A DNA stretch of 64,000 nucleotides from Maratus speciosus (GCA_963932465.1 OZ010800.1:32614852-32678851); one strand, 5' to 3'. Counted from the stretch's first letter, positions 22,480 through 33,753 are shown. Translations and numbers: made by a program. The notes: generated by a model not told the origin, from the letters alone.

Positions 22480-24300
22480 CCCCGAAACCACAATCCGTTC
22501 AAAATTGACATATATGTATATATATATATATCTGACCTTTGTTACACTGTAACTCTCGTATTTATGAACCGATTTAGATGTAATTAGGTGTGTACATAGT
22601 ACATACCAATGTCTCGACCGAGTTCGTTGGCCAGCTTCATCCGCCATTTTGTTTCAAAATGGCGGCAATTTAAATATTAAAAAAAAAATTAAAATTTGAA
22701 ATGTGGTACCAAAAATTGAAAATGGAAAAATATTTTTTTTTAATGCATTTGACCTTTATACAAAGATTCCGGAGCAGTTTTTGTTTCGTCTATACCTTAA
22801 AAAATGGCTGAATTATAGCATTTTGAATTTCTAGCGTGGCTGACATTTTGAAACGTCCTGAAATTTGTCACGCGATAAAAGGCGTATTTATGAAACGATT
22901 TGGATGTAACTTCGTTTATACATAGTACATACCAATGTCTCGATCGAGTTCGTTGGCCAGCTTAATCCGCCATCTTGTTTAAAAATGGCGGCCATTTAAA
23001 TTTTTAAGAAAAATTTAAATCTGAAATGTGGTACCAAAAAATTGAAAATTGAAAAATATTTTTTTAAAGTTTTTGACCTTGTTAATAAGATTCGGGAGCA
23101 GTTTTTGTTTCGTCTATATCTTAAAAAATGGCTGAGTTATAGCATTTTGAATTTCTAGAGTGGTTGACATTTTGAAACGTCCTGATTTTTGTCACGTGAT
23201 GACGGGCGTATTTATGAACCGATTTGGATGTACCTTGGTGTGTACATAGTACATACAAATATCTCGACCGAGTTCGTTGTCCAGCTTCATCCTCCATCTT
23301 GTTTCAAAATGGCGGCCATTTAAAAAATTTAAAAAAAAATTAATTTAAAATGAGATACCAAAAAATTGGAAAATGAAAAAGATTTTTTCGTATGTGTTTG
23401 ACCTTAATACAAAGATTCCGGAACAGTTTTTGTTTTGTCTATATCTAAAAAAATAGCTGAGTTATAGCATTTTGAATTTCTATTGTGGCTGACATTTTAA
23501 AACGACCTGATTTTTGTCACGCGATAACAGGCGTATTTATGAACCGATTTGGATGTAACTTGGTCTGTACAATGTACATACCAATGTCTCGGCCGAGTTC
23601 GTTGGCCAGCTTCTTTCGCCATCTTGTTTCAAAAGGGTTGCCATTAAAAAAAAAAATTAAACTGAGGTATTAAAATATTGGAAAATGAAAAATATTTTTT
23701 TTATGTGTTTGGCCTTGATACAAAGATTCCGGAGCAGTTTTGTTTCTGAAAATTTGTTCTTTTGTTTATATCTTAAAAAATGGTTGAATTATCGCACTTT
23801 GAATTTCTAGCATGGCTAACATTTTGAAACGATGTTGTATTTGTCACGCGATAACACACGTATTCGCCTATTTCGATGTAAGAAGGCATGTGGATAGTAT
23901 ACATCAATATCTCGACCAAGTTCGCTGGCCAGCTTCATCAGCCATCTTGTTTCAAAATGGCGGCCATTAAATTAAAAAAAAATTACATTTAAAGTGAGGT
24001 GCAAAAAAATTAGAAATTGAAAAAGGTTTCTTTCTTAAGTGTTTGACCTTGATATAAGGATTCAGGAGCATTTTTTGTTTGTCTTTATGTTAAAAAATGG
24101 CTCAAATATAGCAATTTCAATATCTAATGTGGGTGACATTTTGAAAAATCTGATTTTTTGCCTGCGACAGCACTCGTATATATCAATCGATTCCGATGTG
24201 AGTGAGCATGTGCACAGCAATTACTAAGGTCTCGACCAAGTTCACTGGTTAGCCTCATCCACCACGTTGTCTTAAAATGGCAGGCACTTTAAGAAATCGC
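22480..24300 (+). repeat. Six-unit ~325-bp satellite with CCGCCAT hairpins
   Basis: The landmark GTATTTATGAACCGATTTGG recurs (with variants) near 22558, 22884, 23208, 23533, 23860 and 24176, spacing 326, 324, 325, 327 and 316. Most units contain CCGCCATCTTGTTTCAAAATGGCGGCC, a hairpin given here by its halves CCGCCATCTTG and CAAAATGGCGG, plus GACCTTGATACAAAGATTCC and AAAAAATGGCTGAGTTATAG. Unit identity falls toward the right end. Small open frames on both strands are by-products. Confidence 0.95.
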
Positions 24301-24610
24301 CGAATTTGGCAGCCAAATATACGTTACTTTAAATAAAAGCAGCTTGAATAAAGCTGACTAATTTCGCGAAATTCTCATTCATAATGATCTTGTATTGATA
24401 AAAATTAGTATTGAATCTCCTATATTCGGTTTCCACTAAATTGAGCTTCGTGTGTTTGAATGATATAAGTTGGCATTTTTAAAATAAGGAATATGAAAGC
24501 TACCTCTTCCTCCCGGTACTGGCCGGAAGGACTTTTTAATTTATAAGTTTGAAGATTAATGTCAAGTTTAAATTTAGCTTAAAGGCTTTTAAAATAGATA
24601 ATACTCTTAA

Positions 24611-24692
24611 CCTTTACAGAGGGCCCGGGAAACATCTGACCAAGCATACATTCTAAAGACGGAGGCATGCTGCCCGAGCAACCGTGTAAAGG
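24611..24692. mobile_element. 82-bp piggyBac-like mini-element
   Basis: TTAA lies at 24607-24610 and 24693-24696, with ends CCTTTACAGAGGG and, read from the right, CCTTTACACGGTT; the inner blocks GCCCGGGA and GCTCGGGC also correspond. The TTAA target suggests piggyBac-type mobilisation, but the ends start CCT rather than CCC. It is unusually short. Confidence 0.55.
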
Positions 24693-25189
24693 TTAAAGGA
24701 AAAAAAATCAGGAACTGTTATACTTAACGCTCTACAGTACAACATAAAATTATACAAATGATGGCTTTACTGCTGTTTGAAAACTACTGTAAAGTACCGA
24801 AAGTAGCCCCCCCCCCTCCTTTAGCAGACAGCAAATTCTAATGATTTTAAAGGGGGCGTATAATTGGAACTTTTGTGAAGGGGATTGAAAAATGGGAGGA
24901 TGGGGGGGGGGCTGATTTATATGAATTTATGAAATTTCCCTGGATTTATATAAATTGCAAAATAAAACCACATCAAATTGACATTTTTTGGTATTAAAAT
25001 ATCCTTCTTCCATAGAATCTAAGTAGTTTTCATTAATCAAAATAATGAATTGATGATACAAATTTACATAAAATAATTAATTTAGATATGAAAGAAATAT
25101 GAGCAATAATCATAAAACTTAATCTGAATATAAATATCTAATAAGAACATATAGCCCAAAGTTAGGGAGGAAAAAAAGGCCAAATTCGA

Positions 25190-25678
25190 AATTAATTAGG
25201 GGAAAGCTGGAAATTGTTTTAATCCATTTAGTTTGGGTATATAATGAATATGCTAAGTTTTCTCCCTCGTAGTTGGTGAGCGTTAGAAAATATGTCCAGA
25301 GTTATAGTCAAAAAACACGTTTTTTAAATGCCATAACAATATCTCAAAACAGCTAACTCTGTCACAAACATTGTCAATACAAATGTTGTAGAGCTTAACA
25401 TTCTGAGTAAAATGAGTACCTACACTTAATATTTTTGTTCAACATTAAGGTCACAATTCTACTTTAAAATTTTAGACCCGTGGTCAGGGGTTTGATCTCA
25501 GAATTAATTAGAAGAAAACTGAAAACTTTTTTAATCCTAAGTTTTTTATCCAATATCGTTTAGTATCCCGTAGTTTAGGTCTAAAATAAACGTACTTTGT
25601 TTTCTTCCTCGTACCTGGGTGAATGTTAGAAAATATGTACATATTTATTTTCAAAAAACATGTTTTTTTAATTACCTT
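25190..25678 (+). repeat. ~350-bp repeat units, direct orientation
   Basis: Landmarks CATAACAATATCTCAAAACA, AATACAAATGTTGTAGAGCT and TTCAACATTAAGGTC are shared with 29420-29580 (direct) and, reverse complemented, with 29625-29885. The second unit is cut at 25678 by the nested element. Confidence 0.8.
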
Positions 25679-25994
25679 CCCAGGTCGAAATTCATGCTGG
25701 TATTTGTTTGCTAGACAAGCATCAAATGCTATATCCCAGCAAAGTTAACTAGCATAAACTACCATAACACATATGCTGGTTTCACCATAATTACCACAAG
25801 TCTTGGTGTGTATTGGAACACTTTACTGATTGGCCAGCATACATATTCCAGCCTGCGTTGCTTGAATATGTTGCTGGCCTAGCAGCAATCAAGACCACCA
25901 CTTGTTCGTAATTTCTGTTTTCTAGCAGTGTAATTCATCAGCAACAGATACTTTTTTTGTTGCTAGTCGATCATTACATTTATACCATCAGTTG

Positions 25995-26135
25995 CTTTTA
26001 ATTTTCTAGCATCACTTGCTTTTAATTTTTGATATGCTGGCATTACATTTCTAGCATCATTTGCTTTTAATTTTTGCTATTCAAGCATTATTTTTCTAGC
26101 ACCACTTGCTTTTATTTTTTGCTAGAAAAAAAATG
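25995..26135 (+). repeat. Left subterminal ~45-bp array
   Basis: Three to four copies of TTCTAGCATCACTTGCTTTT AATTTTT with a tail GATATGCTGGCATTACAT that varies. They carry the same CTAGCA word found throughout the right-end 148-bp array. Confidence 0.8.
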
Positions 26136-26220
26136 ACGCTAGTGGCGCCATCTTTGGAGAATTTCTGAAGTATCTACAGCTTTTTGAAGGGGAAACTTAG
26201 GTCGGCTTTTCTTTTCCTCT

Positions 26221-26287
26221 GAGAAGGACAGATCTCACTATCTCCGGTTTGGAAGCCAGATGCTTTACTTACTTCGCTACTGGGGTC
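26221..26287 (-). tRNA. tRNA-like sequence (pseudogene or SINE head)
   Basis: Read on the minus strand: GTAGCGAAGTAAGTAAAGCA, then TCTGG-CTTCCAAA-CCGGA forming an anticodon-type arm, then AGATAGTGAGATCTGTCC. The D-arm resembles AGCTCAGTTGGTAGAGC with several changes. The loop has eight bases (seven is normal) and the T-arm lacks GTTCGA, so it is not a functional tRNA. It lies next to GACGCTAGTGGCGCCATCTT, so it may be the head of a SINE or a captured tRNA fragment. Confidence 0.45.
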
Positions 26288-26301
26288 GTGTTGGTAAATT
26301 A

Positions 26302-26906
26302 TTTTAAATGCGGATAATGGATGTAGAGCTGATTCTGCTATGTGTTGATATTTTTATAAGATAGAGGGTTATCGATTATTATAAGATTATTTATAAGACA
26401 TAGAATTTATCGATGCTGTTATCCTCATGTTTAAATAAATAAGGTTAATTTATTATTAGTTTTTTTTCTATATTTAATGGATAATTAGAATATGACTTGA
26501 TTATTATAATTCATTAGTGGAATTTTCTTTGCTTAATGAATGGTTTCAATATGGTCATAATTATTTGTTGCAGAAAAATAAAAGATTTTGAAGTGTATTT
26601 AGGATTTTAAATGCGGGTAATGGATGTAGAGCTGATTCTGCTGTGTGTTGATATTTTTATAAGATAGAGGGTTATCGATTATTATAAGATTATTTATAAG
26701 ACATAGAATATATCGATGCTGTTACCTTCAAGTTTAAATTAATAAGGTTAATTTATAATTAGTTTTTTCTATATTTAATGGATAATTAGAATATGACTTG
26801 ATTATTATAATTCATTAGTGGAATTTTCTTTGCTTAATTAATGGTTTGAATATGGTCATAATTATTTGTTGCAGAAAAATAAAAGATTTTGAAGTGTATT
26901 TAGGAT
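26302..26906 (+). repeat. Recent 303-bp tandem duplication
   Basis: Copy 1 at 26302-26604 and copy 2 at 26605-26906 start TTTTAAATGCGG and are nearly identical throughout (for example AGAGGGTTATCGATTATTAT in both). Differences are a few substitutions and one or two single-base length changes. The high identity indicates a recent event. Confidence 0.95.
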
Positions 26907-26939
26907 AGAATTTATCAACTTAGGATGGGGTTAAGATTT

Positions 26940-28500
26940 TAAAAGTTAGTCCTTATTGGAAGGGGGGGGGGGGTAATTGTACATATTTTCAATTCGATTG
27001 TTATGAACTTATTTCTTAAATGAAACAGTGCTCCTTGAATTTTGAAATTTAACTGACTAAATTCTCTTTTTGAAAAGCACGGATTTTTTTTTGTATAATT
27101 AAAATAATTAAACACTAAGAGAATGAACAGCTAAGAATTTTATGCTGGCGGAGTGGAGTGAGGCGATTTTTCCCAAAAATCCTTCTCGGAAATTAATTTT
27201 CAGTTTTTTTTATATTTATGTGTTAAAATTGTATCTAAACCGGGCGGGGGTGGGGGCTTTTTCCCAATAAATCCTTTATAGAAATTAATTTTCAGTTTTT
27301 TTTAGATTTATGTGTTTAGATTTTATCTAAAACGGGTGGATGAAGGCAGTATTGAATTTACGTTGTAGTGGTTCGAAAAAGGAAATCTACTGCCCCTGGA
27401 TTTTGAAATTTAAGAAAATAATATTTTTTCTCTGATTTTAATAAACATAGCAAATTTAATCTTTTTGAAAAACTTAAAAGAATTAAATACTAAGAGAAAG
27501 TGCAGCGAGGATTTTTTTTCCAATTCGGGGGAGCGAGATGGGTCTTTTTCCCTTTAAGTATACCATGGAAATTATTTGTTAATTTTTTAAAGTTTATGTG
27601 TTAAAAAATTATCTCAAACGTGTTCAAGGGGCAGTGTTTAACATGTGGCGGTGACACAGCCCTCCCCCCTTCCAGCTTTTGAAATTTAATAAACATAATT
27701 TTATTTTTCTCCCATTTTTAAAGATATAGAAAATTTATAATTTACAGGTAACCTAAAATAATATAACAGTAAGAGGAAGATCAGTTTAAAATTTTCTGTT
27801 GGGGGGTGGGGGGGGGGGGAATTACTCTTCTAGTTCCGCTTTGGTAATTAATTTTTATTTATGTTTTTTTTTTATATTTAGATGTTAAAAACTAATCTCA
27901 AATGGGTGATTTAAGACAATATTGAATTCAGGAGAGGGATTTCGTTTCCCGGATTTTAGATTTTGATGAAAAAAAAATTTCTTTTTCTATAGTTTTTAAA
28001 GATACTGCATTTTTTTCGAGTAAGTTAGAATATTTTAATCCTAAGAAACAGAAGAAAAAATTCCTTTATAGGCGGCGGGGGAGGGCTCCCCTAGAAGACT
28101 CTCGTAGAAGTTAAATCCCTCATAGAATTTAACCCACCCCCATGGAAGTTAATTTAAAAAATAGAAGTTATATTTTACATCTTGCAAAATTGCAATGTGC
28201 AGAGAAACTTCCATAACGCAAACTCCTGAATATTCCATTAAGGGAAGAGTGCTTAGGTGATCCATTAAGCCTCCTTCGAATTTGAAATTTAACTAATTTT
28301 TTTCTCCGATTTTGAAAAACAAATTGAAATTTAATCTTTTCTCTTAGCTTAAAATAAAAGAGAAACTAAGAATTTTCTGTTTGGGGGGGGGGGGGGGGAG
28401 ACGGCGGTGGAAGAGAGCAATTGTCTCTCCCCGGATTTGAAAAATTAATTTAATTTATAATTAAAATTTCCTTTTCTTCTATTTTCAAAAAGCATAGTCA
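26940..28500 (+). repeat. Degenerate ~300-bp tandem units with G-rich blocks
   Basis: Repeated words ATTAATTTTCAGTTTTTTTT, ATATTTATGTGTTAAAA, a block such as TCTAAACCGGGCGGGGG and TTTTGAAATTTAA recur near 26980-27080, 27195-27260, 27280-27420, 27555-27690, 27845-27960 and 28260-28450. Each unit carries a G or C run (G10-G14). No open frame. Confidence 0.6.
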
Positions 28501-28519
28501 ATTTTATACTTTCGAGTAA

Positions 28520-28520
<1 letters not shown>

Positions 28521-28558
<38 letters not shown>
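28521..28558. repeat. Poly-A tract
   Basis: A run of 38 A directly upstream of the 148-bp array; no coding context explains it. Confidence 0.95.
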
Positions 28559-28559
<1 letters not shown>

Positions 28560-29370
28560 ATTTGATGCTGCCAAGTAATAACAAGCACACAATTCTTCAT
28601 TTAAGTACCTACCTCATCATTACTGGGAATAGACTTCTGTAGCAAATTAGCACATCTTACTGGCACATAGTACGTCATGCTGTTTTCTATCAAAGCTGGT
28701 TGCATAGCATATTATGCTGGCAAGCATAAAAAGGCATATAATAGCATCTAAATGTACCTACCTCTCCATGCTTTGAAAGAAGCTTAAACAGCAAATAAGC
28801 ATAACATGCTTGTATGTAGCTTGTCATGCTATTTCCCAATATGCTGGCTGCATAGCATATTATGCTGCCAAGCATAAGAAAGCATATAATAGCACATTAA
28901 GGTACCTACCTCTCAATGCTTTGGAAAAAGCTTGAACAGCAAATAAGCATAGCGTGTTTGTACATAGCTTGTCATGCTATTTCTCAATAAGCTGACTGCC
29001 TAGCATATTATTCTGGCAAGCATAAAAAAGCATATAATAGCACGTTAAGGTACCTACCTCACCATTCTTTGGAAGAAGCTTAAACAACAAACAAGCATAA
29101 AATGCTTGTACATAGCTTGTAATGCTATTTTCCCCTAAGCTGGGTGCATAGCATATTATGCTGGTAAGCATAAAAAAGCATATAATAGCACGGTAAGGTA
29201 CCTACCTCACCATGCTTTGGAAGAAGCTGAAACAGCAAACAAGCATACAAGGCTTGTATATTGCTTGTCATACTATTGCTGTGTAAGCTAGCTATATAGC
29301 ATGTGATGCTGGCTAGCATTGTAAAGCATATACTAGCGTGAAAATCTAGCAGATAAAGCAATACATAACA
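28557..29370. repeat. Right subterminal 148-bp tandem array
   Basis: The landmark TAGCATATTATGCTGG occurs at 28705, 28853, 29001, 29149 and (variant) 29297: exactly 148 bp each time. Other unit words are AAGCATATAATAGCA, GGTACCTACCTC and TTTGGAAGAAGCTTAAACAG. The first unit (28557-28704) and the last are diverged. Because 148 is not a multiple of three, the similar reverse-strand open frames of 61-78 codons fall in different frames and are not a gene. Confidence 0.95.
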
Positions 29371-29419
29371 ATAACTAGCATATTTCTGATGCTAGTACTA
29401 GCAAGAATTTTGACCTGGG

Positions 29420-29900
29420 TTAACAATATCTCAAACAGCTAACTCTATAAAAAAACATTGTCAATACAAATGTTGTAGAGCTTAAAATTCTGAATAAAAT
29501 GAGTACCATCATTAATATTTTTGTTCAACATTAAGGTCGCAATTCTATTTCAAAATTTTTCAAATCAAGATCTTGAATCCAGGAGAGACCAAGTTAACTT
29601 AATAATATCTCAAAAAATTGCGGTCTTAATATTGAACAGAAATATTAAGTGTAGGTACTCATTTCATTCAGAATTATAGTCTCTACAACTTTTGTAATGA
29701 CAATGTTTTTGACAGAGTTAGCTGTTTTGAGATATTGTTATGGTAAGCAAAAAAACTGTTTTTTGACTATAAATTATACATATTTCCTAACGCTCACCTT
29801 GTACGAGGGGTAAAACATAGCATATTCATTGCAGTCCAAAACAGAAGGGATTAAAACAATTTCCAGCTTTTCCCTAATTATTTACGATTTCAACTCCCAA
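29420..29900. repeat. ~350-bp repeat units, direct then inverted
   Basis: 29420-29580 continues the unit broken at 25678; 29625-29885 is an inverted copy (GAGATATTGTTATGGTAAGC, AACGCTCACCTTGTACGAGG). Together with 25190-25678 it makes the foldback architecture. Confidence 0.8.
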
Positions 29901-30474
29901 ACCACTGGGCTAGTATGCCATTCTGATACAAAGGTATGTAAACAGATTACACACAAATAAATTGCATAAGATATATTCATTTGGGAGATATGGAAACAAA
30001 AAATTTAAGGAATTTCCTGAAAAACAAAACAAAAAAAAAAACACAGAAGGATTGAAAGTGTCAGAAAAAATCAAGAAAGGGGGAGCTTAAAAATGGCACT
30101 TTTTCAAAAAAAGCACTTTATCACATATATGATAGGGTTGTTATATTCGGAGGGGGGATTACTTTCAGTACTTTACGGTGTCTTCACATATTATCTCCAC
30201 CAAAATTTTATGACATGAACTTGTGATCTATGTATTCAAACCTTGTTCTGTTTCTATGTAATATAAAATTTTCAATCGTTTCGAATTTTATAAATTTTCC
30301 ACACGTTAAAGAAAAACGTATTTAACCATTACGATAAAACAAATCACTGTATCAACTGATACTGTATTTGACCCCGATTTTACGGTTAAGTGACTTTTAA
30401 AACCACATACAGTAATGAAATTTTCTGTTTTGTAGTGAAAAATGTATGATGTAATTATGATACCTAATTTTTAT
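29901..30474. other. Foldback flank and non-coding spacer
   Basis: Contains the right outer end of the foldback (to 30179) and then AT-rich DNA up to the copia coding end. No second copia LTR is visible here. Confidence 0.5.
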
Positions 30475-32034
30475 TATTGTATAGTGGCACATTCGTAAAC
30501 AAATCAGCAATTTGAATACTTGTAGGAATATATTCAATTTTGATATTATTTTCTCTTACAACATTACGAACAAATTTTAGTTTTATATCAATGTGTTTCC
30601 TTCTACCATAATTCCTCTCATTGGTGATACATTTTCTGCATGATTGATTGTCTTAAAAAATAACTAAGTCCATAATATTTACAATTTCACAAGCAATGTT
30701 TTTAAACCATAACAAGTCTTGCAAACTTTCAGTCAAAGCAATGACTTCAGCTTCAGTTGACGATAATGCAACTGATTTCTGTTTATTACAACACCACAGA
30801 ACAGGCATGTTACAAAACATCAAAATATAGCCTGATACTGATTTACGCTCATCTGTGTTTGCCCCTCAAACGGTATCAACATACATGGATAATTTACGAT
30901 CAGAATTTTGCTTTTTATGCACAAGTTTTAAAGACAGAGTTCCTTTTAAATATCTTAAAATTTTCTTTAGTGCAATCCATACAACATTAGTAGGATCTTC
31001 CTACATTTGACTCAAACAGCTACAAAATATCGGGTGGGAAATATATGCTAAATACAGTAAACAACATACAAGCTCACGGTATGAGCCATTAAATGGTTCT
31101 CCATTTTTTAAATCAAATGGAGTGGATTTAAGGGAAATTGGAATATCATAAGGTTTACATTCTAGCATATTAAATTTACTTAACAATTTAATTATATAAG
31201 ACTCTTAATCCATAATTAAACTATCGATTGTGAATTCCATTTGAATACCTAGAAATTCTGAAACACTTTCTGACTTTGACATGTGAAACTCTTTAGACAG
31301 TAAGGAAATAACTACATTTGTTTCATTTACATCTGAACCTGCTATTAACATATCATCTACATACAGAGCAATAATTATTTTACGATCATTACTATACCGA
31401 ATAAAAAAAACAAGGTTCATTATCAAGTGATTTAAAATATAATTTAGAAACAAATTCAAGAAATCTTTCAAACCATTGACGTGGAGCTTGTTTTAGACCA
31501 TATAAACTTCTTTTCAGTTTACACTTTAACCCACTATTATAATCATAGCCTTGTGGCTGATCCATAAAAACAAGTCTCATTTAACTTACCATTCAGGCAA
31601 GAAGTTTCTACATCCAAAACTACATCCAATACGTATGCATGTAGATCTTCATTTAAAATCAAAGTAAGCACTAAACGTAAAGCAGACATGCCTATAACAG
31701 GTGAAAATGTCTCAGTGTAGTCCACTCCTTCTTTCTGCATGAATCTGTGAGCTACAAGCCTTGCCTTGTATTTATTGTCTCTCTTTTTCCGCAGCACCCG
31801 CTTGCAGGAAATGGCATTTTTATCTTTTGGTAGCTTTTCTAAATTCCACACTTCATTTTCTCTCATGGACTTCATTTCTTCGTAGATAGCTCCTTTCCAA
31901 TTTTCTTGTTCATTGTGAGGCAGAGTAGAAATGCCATCAAAATTTAATGTCACTTCTTGAGTAAGAATTGCTTCATATATTTCAGGTTCTGGAAATCTAA
32001 TTGGATGTTTCTTTTCTCTGGATGATTTTCTCAC
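30475..32034 (-). pseudogene. copia reverse transcriptase and RNase H
   Basis: The frame at 31543-32034 holds NEVWNLEKLPKDKNAISCKR and KARLVAHRFMQKEGVDYTET FSPV, the start of the copia [16 protein letters not shown] lies near 31480-31550, the catalytic YVDDMLIAGSD near 31330-31360, and YLAYISHPI near 31040. RNase H words (ALxESLQDLLWFKNIACEI; IEYIPTSIQIADLFT) continue to about 30475. At least four frame changes or stops interrupt it. The YVDD motif is intact but the protein is not. Confidence 0.85.
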
Positions 32035-32216
32035 ACTTTCTTCTGTCGAATTATTTGTTTTTTCACTAGATGGCAGGAAACTATCGATTACACTTTCTTT
32101 AAATTGTTTTTCATCAGGTTCATTTTCATCGATGTTCTAGAAAACATTTATAAAATCATTGGAAGCTTTCTTCTCTTCATTAAATTTAACATTTTTGGAT
32201 ATAATGATACACTTTG

Positions 32217-33600
32217 TTATAGGATCCAGTAAGCGATATCCCTTAATAAATACCGTACAAAAATCATTTTTTTTTTTTTTTTTTTTGCATTTTTATCTAA
32301 TATCTTCCATTTATTATTAGGTATCAGTGTATAGGCATCACAGCCAAATACTCTAAGATTCTTCAAATCAGGATGATTTTTGTGCTTTAAGTAGTACAGA
32401 GTTGAATTTTCAATTGATGCATGAGGTAATCTATTATTAATGTAGGCGGCAGTAAGAACTGCAAAATCCCGAAAATTCTTAGGTAAATTTGCTTCAAATA
32501 GCATCGCCCGACCTTTTTCTAAAAGACTTCTATTAGCATGTTCTGATACACCGTTCAAACATGGAGTATACGGTGGCGAAGTATCAATAATTATACCACA
32601 TTCAGTTGCAAAGTTTGAAAATTCACCATCAACATATTATTTTGCGATATCACATTGAATTTTCCTTACTGTGGGATTCGATTTACAGAAAGTTTTAAGC
32701 TCTCATGCTGCATCACTTTTTCGTTTAAGTAGACGAAATTCAGTAAAACGCGAATAGTCATCTATTAAAGTCATAAAATATTGCTCACCTGCAAAAGTCT
32801 TAGGTACTATCGGCCCTCATATATCTGAGTGAATTATCGCCGTTGGTTCAGATTATCTTTTTCTATGACCTTTTCCAACAGGTGTTGCACTTAACTTTGA
32901 CTTTGCGCATATTTCACAGAAATTTGAGGAAGTTGGTAGTCCTAATAGCTTCAGGGCTTGGTTGCACGAGTGCTCTAATCTGCGATACCAGATATCACAA
33001 TCACTTTCTTTTGAAGTAAGTACAGTTTCATAAACAGGGTTAATGTCACTTACATATTATCCATTCAAACCACGTTTACCAAAACGAAACCGGTTTCTAC
33101 CCTTTTCGATAAATACGTTTTCATTCTTGAAAATGACTGCATAATTTGCACTTTCAATTTTCCTAACGGAAATCAACTGACCATTTAGGTCTGGTACGTA
33201 AAGTACATTATTTAAAATAATTTCCATTCCATTTGATCGTTTTCCAGTAATATTTCCAACACCTTTAATTTCAAGATTCGTTGTTTTCAATGCACACTTT
33301 ACAGTTCCAGAAGATTGTACTAAAGACGTGAAATATTTCTCATCAGAACACATGTGAGAAGTTGCACCAGAATCTGTGATAAATTCGTTCTTTCTAACGT
33401 TCCTAGCAACAAATGATACTGCTAAAGAGGCGAAATTTTCTTCGTTTGAACTTTTAATACCTATACAATATCGTTTTATATGACCACTTTTTCCGCATGA
33501 ATAAAAAGTAAGTTTCTTTCTACAATATTTTGTAGTATGCCCTTTGCATTACAAATTTTACAAAAGAATTCTTTGCGAGTTGACGACAAAAATGCAGTAT
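32217..33600 (-). pseudogene. copia zinc knuckle, protease and integrase
   Basis: Reading down the minus strand from 33600: FFCKICNAKG and FYSCGKSGHIKRYC (decayed zinc knuckle), then the protease signature DSGATSHM just before 33353, then the pre-integrase segment ILNNVLYVPDLNGQLISVRK. The integrase core is broken by stops between about 33056 and 32560. It resumes with NGVSEHANRSLLEKGRAMLF and LTAAYINNRLPHA, equivalents of the copia NGVAERxNRTLLExAR block. A poly-T run at 32269-32286 has become a run of lysines. Confidence 0.85.
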
Positions 33601-33609
33601 TATCATGAG

Positions 33610-33753
33610 CAGGAGTGTAGTGGAGGGTATACGGAGGTATACGCCGTATACCTTCCGGATTTTTTAAGATGCTTCGTATACCCTCTGTTTCTCAAATAAA
33701 GCTATAGCATATACTCGAGAAATAGCGTTAATGACTTTAGCTTATACACTCTG
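33610..33753. mobile_element. Short hAT-like insertion inside copia gag
   Basis: The gag reading text breaks between the ALENQPN block and the zinc-knuckle region, and 144 bp of unrelated DNA intervene. The left end CAGGAGTGTAGTGG and the right end read inward CAGAGTGTATAAG are similar, and GGTATACGGxGTATACC inverted words lie near the left. CAGxGTGTAG-type ends occur in hAT elements. No clear 8-bp TSD is visible, so the class is tentative. Confidence 0.4.

Larger units (their letters stand above)
25679..29419. mobile_element. 3.74-kb element with CCCAGGTC ends
   Basis: Ends are CCCAGGTCGAAATTCATGCT and, read from the right, CCCAGGTCAAAATTCTTGCT, followed inward on both sides by GCTAGCAT-type motifs. 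The host repeat unit is interrupted between ...ATTACCTT and TTAACAATATC; intact copies (25330, 29745 reversed) give the empty site. A TT dinucleotide may be duplicated. The interior has no transposase; it holds a 45-bp array, a tRNA-like sequence, a 303-bp tandem duplication, degenerate G-rich units and a 148-bp array. Superfamily unknown. Confidence 0.75.
24787..30179. mobile_element. Composite foldback element, invaded by a 3.74-kb insertion
   Basis: The outer ends are inverted copies: CTGTAAAGTACCGAAAGTAG followed by a C run at 24787, and at 30153-30179 a G run followed by TACTTTCAGTACTTTACGG. Inside lie two direct units (from about 25200 and 25500) and one inverted unit (29625-29885) of a ~350-bp repeat. 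Without the insertion at 25679-29419 the element is about 1.65 kb. Non-coding. I do not recognise the family. Confidence 0.55.

Noticed and set aside
28690..29361. Three similar reverse-strand open frames (MLxSIICYA...)
   Set aside because: They ride on the 148-bp tandem array. The period is not a multiple of three, so they fall in different frames and are not one repeated protein.
28557..29370. CRISPR-like regular repeat spacing
   Set aside because: Units are contiguous 148-bp tandem copies with no unique spacers, in a eukaryotic transposon context.
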